DNA of 64,000 nt from Gymnogyps californianus (Eukaryota > Chordata > Aves > Accipitriformes > Cathartidae): assembly GCF_018139145.2 (NCBI RefSeq), contig NC_059474.1:36722344-36786343 (forward strand), given 5' to 3'. A program made the position numbers and the translations under genes. Shown here piece by piece: positions 24,380 through 39,300 of the stretch (position 1 is the stretch's first letter; the number at the start of each line of letters is the position of its first letter). Under the pieces are notes generated by a model, which had not been told where the DNA came from, made no database searches, and worked only from the letters and a program-made list of their open reading frames with translations.

Positions 24380-27300
24380 GTAAGTGTCACTTGATGGATG
24401 CTGTCATTCACTGAATTTTGAAGCCTAAAGGCAGCACTGAGAGAGACCAAACACTGATTTACATAAGAGTGTTTCTAAACTTGAACTATGGGGGGAATAC
24501 ATTTCAGGGCATGTTTTTTTCTGAAATATGGCTTGAACTCAGTTTTTTGGCTTTCTAAATTTGAAAACCAGTTTGAGGGTTGAGGTCATAGTGGTAGTAA
24601 CTAGCATGGGAGAAAAAAACTTTGTGCTGAGAGAACTGAGTTTCTGATCTGACGTGGCAGGAAACTTGTGCATGTTAGAATTGGCACAGTGTAGTCTTTA
24701 ATTCCTGGCCATGTGTTTAGGTGATGACCTATTAAATTAGGCCTTGGGGTCAGAGTGTGTATGTTGGTGTATACTGATTAGGCTAATACTTTTCTGTTAT
24801 AATATTTAGTTTATAATAGCTGACAGATGAGACTTTATATTGGATTACAAGCATGAAAAGGTTACTAATTGTCCTCAAATGATCTGTGGAAAGATATATT
24901 AGTCCTGCCAAGAGATCCCAGCCATAAAGTAAGTTGAAATTAAAGCAACCACCTGCTAAACTCTGGATATGCTAGCTTAGCTTTTGTCTTATGCTTTTTT
25001 AGAGGCAGACAGAGTTGCTGTTAGGTGGTGTTTTTTAATAGTGAAGTCAAATATGGGAACAGTCTGACTGGGAGGAACTGTTGCTTAGAAGCAAATATAG
25101 ACAACTGATTACATGGCTGGGGTTTCCCAAACAGCAGTTATGTCAATTCCCCTGTTCACTACAGAGTCAAGATCTTACCGCTTATTTCATTCTTTCAAGA
25201 GTGCCTCTGTCTTTCTTCAGGGTATACAAGGTGTTTCCTCCTTTTGAAGGAAGGAGACATCTTTGAAAGGTTGTGATCTTCAAGGGAGATAGTTACAAAA
25301 TGTAGGATTGTAAGGCCGTTTCTTGCATTACTCTTGATAGTCAGAAACTACCACGATAGATTTTTTTTTTACATATACTTGCAACTGAAGTCTCCCTTTA
25401 CAGCATATTCTTCTGTGTGGATAGACTGCATCTAGCTGTCCTGTATCAAATACAATTAACATGACTACTACTTGTGCTTAAGAGTAGATGCGGCTACAAA
25501 CTGATGTAAACAAATGTGGCAGAGCAGTTTGAAATTTACAGTAGGTAAACTTTCATGAACTTAGCAAAGCAAACTCCTGTCATAGCCTCAAATCAGGCAC
25601 TTTCTTTGCAATGTTTCATGATACTGAGATTGAAGAATGAAGTGTTAGTTGGCCCCTCCATTCAAAAGTTTAGTTAGTACCATTTATTTCCTAATCTTCT
25701 TCCCATTATGGTATACAGTAAGCTTACTAACACATCAGGTTACAATAGCATGTAATGGTCTGATATTAGAAGTACACAAAGGGGAAACAAAAAAATGCTC
25801 TGGCAATGTGATAATTGCCCAAAATACCGCTTTTCAAGGAACATGTGTAGAGTAAGGATCCAGAGGTTAGATCTTACTTCTCTTGGTGAGCTTTCCCAGT
25901 CCTGACAGTGGCCACTTAGACAGTGGGTGGAATAGTGTTGTAGAGCAGCATTTTTGGTGGCTGGAATAAACTAGCAGTGAAAGCTTTCCAGCTGTGGAGG
26001 GCCTTACTAGTCAGTATAGGCTTCAGCAGATCTGAGGGGCTTTGCATTGGAAGATGGTAAAACAGTGGCTCTTAACTGGCCATAAAACCAGTGACAAATG
26101 CTTATTTGCTTGAGACTCTCAACAGCAGTATCAGTTCACAGCCTTTACCTCTTCAAGCTAAATTACTTGTCACTGCTGGATTCTGTGATTAAAATCATTG
26201 TTTGGTAGTATGAGACTTCACTAAACTACTTAATGTGTCGTTGATCCATATTGTACTAATTAACATCAGCTCTCTGATCAGAGCAAGATACGTATAACAG
26301 CATTATTTTTCATTGCCTCCTCAGAAAATACATTTTAATAGGAAGATTGAACAGTAGTAAAACTTAAATGAAAAACAGCTGAGTGTTAGCATGTCTTGGT
26401 GATAAGAGCTCAAACTTTGAGAACATGTTGAAATGAGCAAGATCTATCTAGTTTTGTTTATTGACAGTTCAGATACAGCCCTTAATGTAATGTTGCAAAC
26501 TGTACCAAACTGTAATCAAATGAGAATGTATGTTTTGAAGCACGTTTCAAGTGTCAGTTAGAATTGGTACTTTTATAACAGTAACAAGAGTGTAATGTAG
26601 TGCTTGGGATTCAGTTTCTCACTACATTTCTTAGAATTTCACTTCACTTACTCCATTCTCTTATGCATGTGTTAAGATGGATTGTCACTTCCACAGAAGA
26701 AAAATATCAAATACTGCTCTCAAATTATGTCTTAACATTTTTTTCTGGCTAAGCAATACAGTGGGTCTAGGGAGTAAGCAATGTGCTCCAAAAAAGACAC
26801 AGCAGAAGGTAATTCCCCTTCTCTACTGTTTTAATATCTAATCTACCTATTCATTAATGATAACAATTTTGAACTATAAATAAGCTTCTGCTTAATTCTT
26901 ACCTGTGACTTGTTTCCTTGGCCTCTAACAAAGTTAAATGAAGTCAGTGACTGGAGTAGGGTTTCTGCATGTTCTGATAATAAATCTTCATAACTTTATA
27001 TGGGAGGAAAAAGATCCTATTTACTGCTGTTCCAGGTCACTTCTCATCTCTGGAAAGCTTTGATTTGGTAGGCCAGCACCCAGTGTGACCCATTTTAACC
27101 ATCACTGAGCGAGCATAAAGATTGCACGCTTAGTTGAATATTGGTACAAAGAGTTACTGAAAGGATCAGCTCTTCTAGAGTAGATGCCACAATTAAAAGA
27201 TGTGGAGTATGATCTTTAAAGTATGCGTACAACAGTTACATTTCACTGAAGGAAACCCTCTTGTCTTCAAAGCTCCCAACCCGATCTCTCTTCAGGGGAA

Positions 27301-30300
27301 CTTCTCAGAGGTATAGGTGAAAATCTTTCAGGATCCACTTGAATCTTTTGTCTGTAGGAGGGGAGGCAGGATTAATGAAGAGTAATTCTAAATAAATTGC
27401 TGAGCCTCATGCTATACTCAATCATGCACTATATTGTTAAGAATTTCAGTGGTACAGTAAGGGTAGAAATAGGGCATTAGTCCGGTGTTTTGCAAAGCTT
27501 GTGCACCCTTAATGTCTGTAGTTGTAGGCACATCTGGATCTGTCTGCTTGTAGATTGCTCTTTCCGTTGGTGACTGATAGCTGAACAACTTTGGCTATTG
27601 ATTTGAGTGCAGGTGTATGGCTGTCAAATATATCTTGCTTTAAAAACCCAAATACTTCTATTTGGCTCAAGTTCTGCTAAAGCATGTAGAAGGATAGGAT
27701 ATAAATAAACACTAGGATGTCAGTATTTTCTAGAAGTAAGAGTTTGGATTTGACTCTGGCTTTTTTCTTCCCTTAAGACATTCAAATATGGACAGAGGTA
27801 TTCAACTCATGAAAACTTTTAAACCTACTTACGTTCTCCTAATACATTACCAGAACTCTAGCTTGCCTTGTCTTTCAAGAATCATTTGATTAGACATGTG
27901 ATTATCCCCCTATTAAGCGATCAATTTTAGCTGTTGTGTGCTTACCTAGGAATTAGCATGCTTAAAATTATATGGCTGGTTTGAAAACTTTAGTTTATAC
28001 TTCTTGCTGCTCAGAATATGCATGTTGGTGACCTAAGCACCACTTGCTAGTATACTTTGCCTCTCAGGAAAATGGAAATTGGGCCTCTTGCCTCTGAGGC
28101 ATGGTGGAGCCAACAGTGTGTTCTGACGTTACTGCTAATCGTAAGCAGCCTGTGTCAACAAGACGCAAACCCATGGCTTGAACAAAAGCAGCTATCTTAT
28201 GTGACCCAAATAGGCTTTGATAGAGTAATATACGCCTCTGTTGTAGAATAAATCTGTTTCCTTCAGCTGCTGCTATTCTGAACCAATGCCAAGGTTTTAC
28301 TTAATGTCCAGCACTTGCTGTGCAATGGGTCAATTTCCTGCAACTCCCTGAGCTGCTGCAAAGGCTGCCTTACATGAGTAACCAGAGGCTGTTCTCACAT
28401 TAATAAGACTTTATTGCCTGGCTCCTTAAGAACACTTTAAAACTGACAGCACTTTTGAGTGCTTACCTTTGTACTGGACAGATCTGTTAGCTCCCATTCA
28501 AATAACTTGTGTGAAATCAGCCAAACATTCCAGTCCTGAGATTCAGATGCTTGGTGGTTGTAATGACCAGTGATTTTTAGAGAAGTTTGCTGCCAACAGA
28601 ACTTTCCCTGATACTGCACAAATATTTTGGATAAGGACACTTTGGACAGGCTCTTAAAATAGTAGTTCTTGCAACTCTCAAGCAAAATGTAGACCAATAC
28701 TGTAATATTGCCTAGTAGATGGGTTCAAACTGGGAGCATAAGGTAAAGTCTAAATGATCTTCAGCATATCCAGGTGTATTTCACTGCATCTCTGAAGGAT
28801 AACATTGAGCTCCTGATGGTCTTCACACAAGGAACTAGGTGTTTTTCAGCAAAACTCTTACTCTAGGGCTGTTGAAAATTCAGTTACTTTATTCTTCTTC
28901 ACAAAGTAAAGTGAAATTAAGCAGAACTGTAAGTTGGTTATGTTTCCCTTTACTGAAAACTCATGAGAACTGATGGGGTCTTTTCAACAGTAGTCTGTTA
29001 CAGTTTCTGTTTTTTTCAGAAGGACTGTACAGTCAGTCTTGTGTCTAAGCAGTGTGCTGTCTGTCTGATAAGTCTCATCCTCAGATTTGGTTAGTGCCTC
29101 AGGCCCTGCAAAAACTGCTTTCATGGTGCTCAGTAATAGGGCATGTGGTGGTTTAACCCCAGCCAGCAACTAAGCACCACACAACCGCTTCCCTCTCCCA
29201 CCTGCCAGTGGGAGGGGGACGAAGATCAAAAAAAGTAAAACTTGTGGGTTGAGATAAGAACAGTTTAATAACTAAAGTAAAATAAAATATAATACTAACT
29301 AATAATAATAATATAATAATTGTAATGAAAAGGAATATAACAAAAAAGAGAAATAAAACCCAAGAAAAGACAAGTGATGCACAATGCAATTGCTCATCAC
29401 CTGCTGACCGATGCCTGAGCAGTGATCTGCCCCTCCTGGCCAACTCCCCCCTCTTTATATACTGGGCATGATGTTCTATGGTATGGAATATCCCTTTGGC
29501 TAGTTCAGGTCAGCTGCCCTGGCTATGCTCCCTCCCAGCTTCTTGCACACCTGCTTGCTGGCAGAGCATGGGAAACTGAAAATCCTTAACTTAGGATAAG
29601 CGCTACTTAGCAACAACTAAAACAGAGCGTTATCAACATTATTCTCACACTAAATCCAAAACACAGCACTGTGCCAGCTCCTAAGAAGAGAATTAACTCT
29701 ATCCCAGCCAAAACCAAGACAGTGTGCAAACAAAACAGTAGTAGCTCAGATGAGAAAACAAATATTTCTTGACTGTTGCCAAGGAATGGCTTAGGATATT
29801 TCATGTGATGCAGGAATTGTAGTACATCAAACATGGTACTGATACATTGCACTTGTTGACATTACCTGTGACTGTGGTTACAACTACATTGTGTGATCTT
29901 CCTCAGGTTAGCTCCAGAGGTGGTAAAACTGGGAAAATCTAGAAGCTGACCTTGGTTATCCTAGATCTGTGAAACCAGTGCAATAAAACAAGTAGTCTTG
30001 CTTTTCTGTCCAGGCAGAGACATGTACTAGTGATCTGTTCATTTCCTATAGAGTAGATGTTGGTCTGAGTGCAAGTATGCTCTTGAATTTCTAATGTTAC
30101 AAATTTTTAGAGGTAAGCCAGTCATTAACTTGTTCTGGGTCATGTTCACAATGTACATTTCTGCTTACCGTCAAAGGAGTGGCAAGCCCTGCATTACGCA
30201 TAGTGTTTTGCTAAAACAAGTTAGACTTGTTTTAGTGTTAAAATATTTTTTTCCTCTCTGATGTGCCTTTAATGTGCTAGCTCAACATCTTCTGCAGATA

Positions 30301-33300
30301 AACACAGGTTTATCTAGCTCATACATGAACAGATGCTCTCTGGTCTTCCAGGGTACTTTGAAAACAGGCAAATAAATCAATGGCTGGGAAGAGCCTATGA
30401 TTGCATATGAATAGGTTTTTGACGTTGTGGATGATGGCACAATTCAGGCACAGATTTAGTCCTATTAGTCCAGGATTTGACTTTGAAAGAGCCAGGAGTT
30501 GACTACAAGCACCGATAGAGAATCTTATGCGATGTTTACCCAAGACCCTCTGTTTAACTAGCTAGGCTCTTCCTGCTAAGAACTTGCTTGTACGTGTCTC
30601 ATCGTAGCAGAACTAATAAGTGTGGCTCAATAGTACTTGCATAACTGCAATTTGTGGAACTTGATTGACATAAAATGAGATTATTTAATCAGTCAGTCCA
30701 AAAAAGGCTATGTTAAGACTATGAGCTATTAAATTCTTGTATTGACTTCCAATTGTAGCCTATGTAAATGCTCACCTGCTGAAAAACAGTGATTTTAATC
30801 CTCAAGGTAGTATTGTCTTGACTGCCTCTAACTAGATCAAGAGGAAACCTTTTTTGTAAGATGGAACTTTAAATTAGATTGAAGGACTCAATTTTTATCT
30901 GGTACAGAGTATTTTACTTATGAGAACACTTGTTTACAGTGTTGTTGACCACCCTTAAAATCATTTAGGTTTTGAAACCACAGTTTGAAGTGTGATTATG
31001 TTTTGTAATCTTCATTAGAAAAGTAGATTAGGATCTCAGCATTAATATTGTACCTAGAGAGCTCTGAGGCTGGAGTGATTTAGAAGGCTTGATGGAATTA
31101 ATTATGCTATATACTGCAATAATCGAGTAAAACATTTCTTAAGAAAACCCCTGTGCCTAGTAAGGAGTGTCAAAGGGCATTCTGTTGTTCTCATCTGTTC
31201 TGTGCTATCATAGGTAGCTGAGGAATAAGATTTTGCCTGACAGGGTTTTAGTAATGCAGGGAGCAGTCTGACTCTTTAAACAATGTCCTGGGAAACTTTG
31301 CAGATCTCTCCCCTGGTGGTGAAAAGAACTGAAGTTCTCTCAAGCAGAATTTGCCAAGGCTCATAACAAAACTTAATGGATGAGGTGTTTTTATTCCTTC
31401 AGGGAATTCCTGTTCACTTATAACCAACAAGTGTGTCTAACCTTTCTAATTGGTTTTCTTAGGGTGGTGAGCATGCTCGAAGGTCCTCTCTTCTTAACAG
31501 TGATGAACTGTTGATTTACTACTACGATGATGTGAGAACAGCTTATGATATCTTACAAAGGGGTGTGCAAGTATCAAGTGAGTCTAAAATTAAAGATAAT
31601 TTTTTCAGCAATATGTCAAGAACTAAAGGTCTGGGCTGTTTTGAAATGCAGTTGGGAATAGGGGATGCCTGCCTAGCAATATGATAAATGTATTGAATGT
31701 GAGCTTTCTTGAAGGCAGATTTAACTGTGACCTCTTGTGAAGTAGAGTTGTGTGAATAAAATCAGTGCTGTGTTCCTTAGCCTAAACCAACCGTGTTGCC
31801 TCTGTGTCCTTCCCCAGCTTCCCTCCCTGCCACCCCCATAAAAAAAGGTTTATCTTCCGAAAGTGTCTGCAAAGAATCTAGAGGCTTAACACTGAGAATG
31901 TAGTTAGCATGATGTCAGGACAGAGGAGTCAAGGATTAAATTTTGTGTTACTTTTGATTATCTTTTTTTAGATAATGGTCCATGTCTAGGTGTCAGAAAA
32001 CCAAACCAGCCATATGAGTGGATCTCTTATAAAGAGGTAAGTAGTCTCTCTAACTCTCTTGCTTTTGCTTGCTGAGACCATTGATACAACATCGAGTAAT
32101 GTGATATAACAAATCTTAATTATTTATAGGTGTTTTAAAGTAGTAGCAGAATATTGCAGAAAGGTTCTAGTTCCTGTTAGAGTGTCTTAAAGGAACAGCC
32201 TCAAATATGTGCAAGGGGGAGAAAAGAGTATCTTCTGCGCTTACTTGGTTTATTAACCCCAAAAATTCTGAAATAAAACTGTTATCTTGGCAGCTTTTAG
32301 TATCTCATTGCTGAATTGTTTAGAACTTGGACACTGCCTCTGAAGGGCTGCAGCTTTGAAGTAGTATTCAGGTACTCAGACTGCTACTACCTTAGGTGCT
32401 TGCTTCAGAGAGGCTCATTTTACACTAGGAAAAGTGCTATCTACAGATGTTACTTGTGCTTCTTGACAACTTGTCTCCATAGTGCTGAATGATGGTTGTA
32501 TAGGGTGTTAACAGATACACTTCTAACTAGTAGCGTGCTCCTTCATGATTGCTAAAAATATCTTTATGCAAATCTTTGTGAACAGCTGTGCACTTCTAGG
32601 TCGTGCCTGATTTACTCAGTTATTGTCTTCAAATTTGCATAAACCTTGCCTATTGCATACTGTTAAGGTCATTAAACACCTTTTGTATGTAGCAGACCTC
32701 ACTTTTTCCAAGGTGATTTTGCTGGGCACGTTAGGTACAACCTCTCTTTAATAAAGCTTTGCTGTTTGAGTCATGTGACTAACATGGATTCAGGTCATGT
32801 GCTATATGGAAAGAATTTAGAAAATTGCCTTCCCAAGCTTTGTTTATAGAACTAGCTGGGTTTTGCCTCCTTATTCTCCTGCTTTTTTGAAGGGAGAAGT
32901 GCTATTCCCATAGGCACCAAATGAAGTAGAAGGATGGCATATGTCGTGCTTGTGATTGAGCAGAAATATAATGCTGAATCATTCCAGCGTCACTTCTGGG
33001 GTTTAATACAGATACAACAAACAGCCTTTTCTGTGTATGTGAGCTTAACATTTAAACTTACACTTAACACTTCCAAGTCCAACTGGATTAAGTGGCTCTT
33101 CTGCTACATATTGAGTGCAAGTGTAGTATCTGCCATCAGTGCAGTGTAATGGCACTGCAATGTTTAGGTTATCAAAGTCACAGAGGACATCCAAAATAGC
33201 CTGGAAAACTTCTGTGTACTTCATACCAGTTATTGGCCTTCTTTTTGTAAGACTTAAGGTAAAATAATGTTGAGGGGTGTATACTGATGAGCTTGCTCTC

Positions 33301-36300
33301 AATTTTTTTGTCTTCTCTCTCTTTTGCCCCTCCAGGTTTCAGACAGAGCTGAGTGCGTGGGCTCTGCATTACTCCACCGAGGCTTCAAACCATCTCACGT
33401 TCAATATGTAGGAATCTTTTCACAAAACAGACCTGAGGTAATTTAATTGACAGTGTGTGTATTGGTGATCTAGCTGTTATTGAAGTGGCCCACTCTTGTA
33501 TCTGTTGCTTTTTGGCAGTGTACTGAGCTTCCCTACTAAGAGTCCGTTTGGTGTTGGGAAAAGGCTAAATGCTGACATTGTAGACCCACAAGCCATAGAC
33601 ATGGCATCTTTAGCTAAGAACCAAAACTGATATAAGACACAACTGTTAGTGTCTTATATTGGTTTTTTGCTCCCAGAGCTGAATGCAAAAGGCTGGAGAG
33701 CAGGAAGAGAATCAGGGAATCCAGAAGAACTTAACTCATTCTCTTCTCTTTCCAGTTTGTAGAGGAGGCCTGTTTAATGGGAAGTTAATGTGGTACTTAG
33801 TGAATATAATCACCATTTGCTTTCTCTTAAAAAGTGACATTGGAGTACAAGGTAATTGAAAGTGTTTGGAAGTCACAAGGAGGTGTTTAAACCCTTCAAA
33901 ACCCAAAGAAACACTTAGTGATTAAATATTTGGACAAATAGAAGATGGCTAAAGGTCATAGTTCTATCTCTGTCAGAGGCCCTGGGCACAAAGATTCTGG
34001 GAGGGAGAACTGCTGATGAAGGCAAAAACTTAAAATTAATTGCAGTTTAAATGGTCAGAAAGACTAAAGAAAGTGACGTAATTAAAGAAGATCACCTGAC
34101 AAAGCAAAAAGATGTTACGAACCTGAGACAACTATGAGGATATTTAGATTGATTAGCCCAGAAGTGGTTGTAGATTGCTGTTTCTAAAAATATTATGGAA
34201 TATTCAGTAAATATTTATTCTCTAGATTTGTTTGTTCAATCTTTTTAATAGGACTGAATTTCTCTAACCTATGTTTATGTGCTTAGTAGCTTGAGTTGGT
34301 ACTTGCTGCATTAAGCTAGTTCAATCCAAACCTGTATTAAGACAGGAGAGTGGTTCTTAAGTTTTGTCAAAAATATGCTGTCCCTCTTGATTGAACACTC
34401 CTAACTGGATGCCATTATCTAGAGCCATCTACAGTGTTGACAGGGTTAGAAGTTGTATCAGTGTCTGGGTCGTGGTGGACAACAGCTTGCTGTTGGATCT
34501 CTTCTGATTTCAGTTTGTCACTGAACCTTCCCTGCTGTCATTAAAATGCAAGCTGTGTGACAAGTGACCTTGATCCCCTTCCTCCTCTTCCAGCCTACAC
34601 CACAACCCCCCCCCCCCCCCCCAAACTCTAGCCTTGTACAGATGAAGAAAAGCATTTTTTCCAGACTCTTAAATCTGCAGTAGTTTGCTGCTTGGATTTT
34701 CCTTCTGGAATTCCAGTTCTAACAGCAACAGTTATATTTCTGTAATAAAAAAGGCTGGGATGTCTCCAACTAGGAAGCTGTTAAATGACACAGTGTTACA
34801 GACTCTTCAGTTCAGTCTCCTGTGCTTATAACATTATGAACTGGAAGTAAAAAAGGGAGCCAGATGTTAGTGTTGTGCCTGTTTGAACTATTTCTCTACA
34901 GACCTTTGGGTGCAAAGTCTTTGAATGCTGGGTCAGTGGATTTTCTGAAGGAGAGCATGTTAGTGTGGTCTGCTCTTGGATCACAGAGACAAAATGTGCT
35001 TGAGTTGCATTGGTCCAGCAGCCTTTGAGTTGGGTCAGGAATGAGCTGGAAAGACTTGTTTAAACCAGCAATTTTAAATCTGGGATTTTCCCTGCTGAAA
35101 ACTACTGGATGGGTGTTGTGACATCCTCAACATAATCACTAATCCAGACAGGAGATTATGTGAAGTTTTGTGTGAAATGATTCACATTTGTCAGTTCAGG
35201 GAACAACTGCTGGGGAAGTCCCCTAATGGGGAAAATCCTAGCATGTTACTTGCTTAAATATTCACTAAAAAAACCAAACCTGGATTTATTAATGAAAATA
35301 CTACTTTCTCTTTGAGTAACTGGAAAATAGATGATCTCTTCTGCAAGCAAGGAAGTTGTGTGTTGGATTGAGAAAACAGGACAGTGAAATAGACAGCGTC
35401 CCTTAATAGAAGATCAGAGCCATGTCAGAAAACAAATTGAAACTTTCAGACTGTTGTCTGTATTCAGTACTAGATGCTTGCTTGGGCTTTGAGAGAGAAC
35501 TCAAGTGTCAAGGTTTGATATTGGTGTTTAAATACTATTAACTTTAGAAGATAAAACGGAAGAAAAATGTCTTGGTAATCCAGAAAATAAAGATGCTGGT
35601 TGTTGTATTGAGATACAACACCGTTGAGACGGTGTGCAGGAGTTGTTGGAGGCTGCAACAGGAAGCTTTTATCATGGTGTGCAGCTTCTGAAGTCTACTG
35701 TAGCAGATCCCCACCCTATTAAAATAACTACTAAACTTCAGGCTGCTGAACAGCAATACAGCTGCACCCTTGTTACATGTACAGGTGGATGCTATCTAGG
35801 AAAAAATATTCAGTGGACCCTTTTGTGGCTGCCATAGGTGTGCCTGTTTAGACTTACCAGTACGTCTAATGTCTGCATGAAAGTCTAGTTAGCTGGCCTT
35901 GTACTAGTTTTCTAAGAAGTCTTTTTGGACAGGAGGTGTACAACTTATTGCGTAAATGCTTTCAGAAAAATTCCCTATGTTTAAGGATGTCTCAATCAGT
36001 AGAGAACTTACTTTAGGAAACTTGCCTCTAATAAACAGTTCATAAAACTGAGATTTAGCAACTTTGTTAACATAGCTTCTATATTAGATATTATATGGAA
36101 TAACCAGCTGAATGATGTTTAAACTTGTCATCATACGGGGGTGAGGTAGCTGGCTAGTGTCCTGCAAAAACACTGGAAAGTGTGACAGAGTTTGGAGGTG
36201 GGGAAGGGAAACAAGCACCCTTGTTGATGCAATCCTTGCTGAATTGCAAGTTCTGGTAACTTTTAAAGATACCTGTTGTTCTGTTCCTGTAACTGGAACT

Positions 36301-39300
36301 GACTAAAGGTACTGTGTCTGAGAATTTTTGTCACTCTTCTTTGATGGGAAAAACTGAAATGTTCCAGTTCCACTGGCCACCTCATGTGTCTAGAGGCTCC
36401 CATTTCAGGAGTAGCATGCTACCCTGTATTTTGGTGTAGCTAGTTGTTTACAAACTATACCAACAGCTACTATCCAGAAAAAGAATTGCATGACTACCTT
36501 ACCTTGATGGTACTTTGGATCAGTAAAGCACTGTCAGCTTGCATCACACACAATAAGGCTGCAACATCCATTATGTTTGAGTACTGCACTTGTTAGCAGG
36601 CAAATCCTTCTTATTGCAGCTTGCAGGGATGTAATTGCATTTTTTTATAGAAGTCTTCAGATTAGATTCCTTTAAAGAAGAATGGTTAGTCTTGAGAAAT
36701 GCTGAGAAACTTTCTGGGGCTGTCTTTCCAAAGGATTTCTAGTTTAACTGCATATGTTGCATGTCTGGCCATCAAATGAGATGCAGATAATGTAGAGGTA
36801 AGAATACTGTGTGTATATAAATCTCATGTGTGTCAAGACATGAGCAAGTCCTTCACTGGTTCATATACCATGGTAATATAGAATATTGAAGGCTTTGGCT
36901 ACCTTGATAACCTAAAACCAAGAAAAAATATTGTACTCCTACTCAAAGTCTCCTTCTGTTAATAGTAAACTAAGGGGACAGTTAATGTTAACTGTTTTTC
37001 AAAAGTACTTAAAATTACTCTTAAGCGCAGAGTTGAATTTTTTGGATTGGATTCTTTCCCATAGCTCCTTATTGATTGTTTTTTGTTTTCTTCCTTCCAT
37101 AGATAAAAATTTAGTAGGTCTTCAAAGTAAACAAATGCTACAAACTGCCGCTTATTTTTTTAGAAAGACTTGTCCAAATGAGATCTGTCCTATTAGCTTC
37201 CTTGTTAGAATCCAAATATGAGTCTTTCTTGGAGGTCTGTTGTGATAAGCAAACATAGTGACTTGTATCTCTTCTTTTATTGCAGTGGGTTATCATTGAA
37301 CAGGGATGCTATGCATTCTCCATGGTGGTAGTACCACTCTATGATACGCTGGGAACTGAAGCAATTACGTACATTGTGAACAAAGGTAGGACACTTCCAG
37401 CAGTTCAGCAACTGAATGTATGATGGCAGAGCTGACCTGAGGGCAGAACTGTAGCCTCCTTCAGAAGTCTTCATTACCACGTTCTGAAGAATGTATGGAT
37501 CTAGTCTAAACTCAACTTGTCACATTGATAATGTTGTTCTCTTTCATCAGCTGACTTGTCATTGGTTTTCTGTGACAAACCTGACAAGGCCAAACTTCTG
37601 CTAACCAGTGTGGAAAAGGGGGAAACTCCAATACTCAACACCATTGTTATCATGGAGTCTTTTGGCATGGATCTTGTGGAACGTGGCAAAAAGTGTGGGG
37701 TGGAAGTCTTCAGCATGAAAGAATTAGAGGTAAGCATGCTTAATTAAAACCTACTTTACTGCTTTCATCCTATTTACTTGTGGAGGAAGAAGACAGTGAG
37801 TGTCTGTTGAACACATTTTAGGACTGTGAACAAATGTGGTGGATTAGTTTCAAAATACTTAACTATCTTTTGTATTGAAGTTTACACAAAAAATAGTTAA
37901 AAAAAGGGAAACAACTTGCTAATATTTCGTAATGCTCAAAATGTAAAAGTGTATATGCCAAGATGACAGAATGAAAGCTTGTTAACATAGTCCAGACTGA
38001 ATATCAGATCTGAGTGTTAAGGCTTGCCCATGTGAAGCAGTAACATGATAATTATATACTGTGACTAATACTTCAGAAATACTTACTCCAAAAAGAGCCT
38101 GTGTAGGTTTTGGTCTTGTGAAAAATGGCATCTTCTACTGTGCACTGAATCTAAGAAATGTTTTCTGGAGGAGGAGGAAAATGGCAGTAAACTGTTCCAG
38201 GGTAAGCTTATGGTAATGTAGGGGAATGAGGCTTCCAAGTTTTGGAAGTAGAAACCATTTTGCTTAGCCACCTAATGTTCAAGTCTTGGTTTTGCTTGTA
38301 GTTATTTTGTCTGCATAGATCTCTTATGCAAGTTTATTTCGTAACTTCACTCATTATTTGGAGAACTCTGTTCCAGGATCAAATTGCATGAAGTATATCT
38401 TTACTGTGAGATTATGAAACAGGGTTTAGCCTAGTTCCAGCTGGAGTTATAGTGAAGGCTTTGGCTCACTAGGACTTGAGTATCTCCAAATGAGTGTGCT
38501 TGTCTTGGGCAGGTGTCAGTAACTGGTGTGAAATACTTCATTTCACTGAACTTGTTTTCACAGCAGTCTTAACTGCTATGTTAACAGGGCCACCTTCTGG
38601 TGAAGATATAAAAATGCCAGCATGTCTTTTAAAAGATGATTAACTGTATTGTAGCTAACTAGCCTCAGCAAGACTGCCAGGTTGAAATGGGGCTAAAAAC
38701 ATTATGGAGAGTAAGTGACTTATATAGCTCACTGGCAAAAGGGTTGGGTTAAAATTGGAGAAAGATTGGCCCAACTGCAAGTTGGTACATTAAAATCAGC
38801 TTCTTTCCTTGAGTTGAACTCCAGTTTTTTGGCAGAGGAAGATGCTTTCCACTGGATCTTCTAGCTACAGAAAAACAAAACCAGGGGGTGAATGTTATCT
38901 TTAAGTTAGAAGTTTAGATGCTTAAGTAGTAACTTTGTAGCTCTTACTTAACAACACTATTGTTAATGTTTGGATTAATGCATAATAGGTGCTCCAAGAG
39001 CCTCTTGTCTAAATCTCAGAAGTTAGGCAAACTTAAATATTTCTAATAGTGTTTCAGTGAGCAGGAATCAGTTTTGTCACTTTTTTTAAGGGGTAGGGAC
39101 TTCTAGTGTCTCCTGAAAGGCAACTATGAACTGTTTAGGAGCTTAGATTAGAATAGAATGACTATTTCTAGCTTTAGGTACTTGTTTTCCGGAATTCTGG
39201 CTTGAGCTTATTGCTCAGCTGTACTTTATTGGTTATGTGACCAGTTCCTCTGTGTATCTCCCAGATGCCATAAGCTTGGTTTCTGATGCCTAATATCTGT

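Noticed and set aside
29153..29443. 96-codon minus-strand frame with a hydrophobic stretch
   Set aside because: Lies wholly inside the solo LTR; the hydrophobic run comes from its AT-rich simple repeat.
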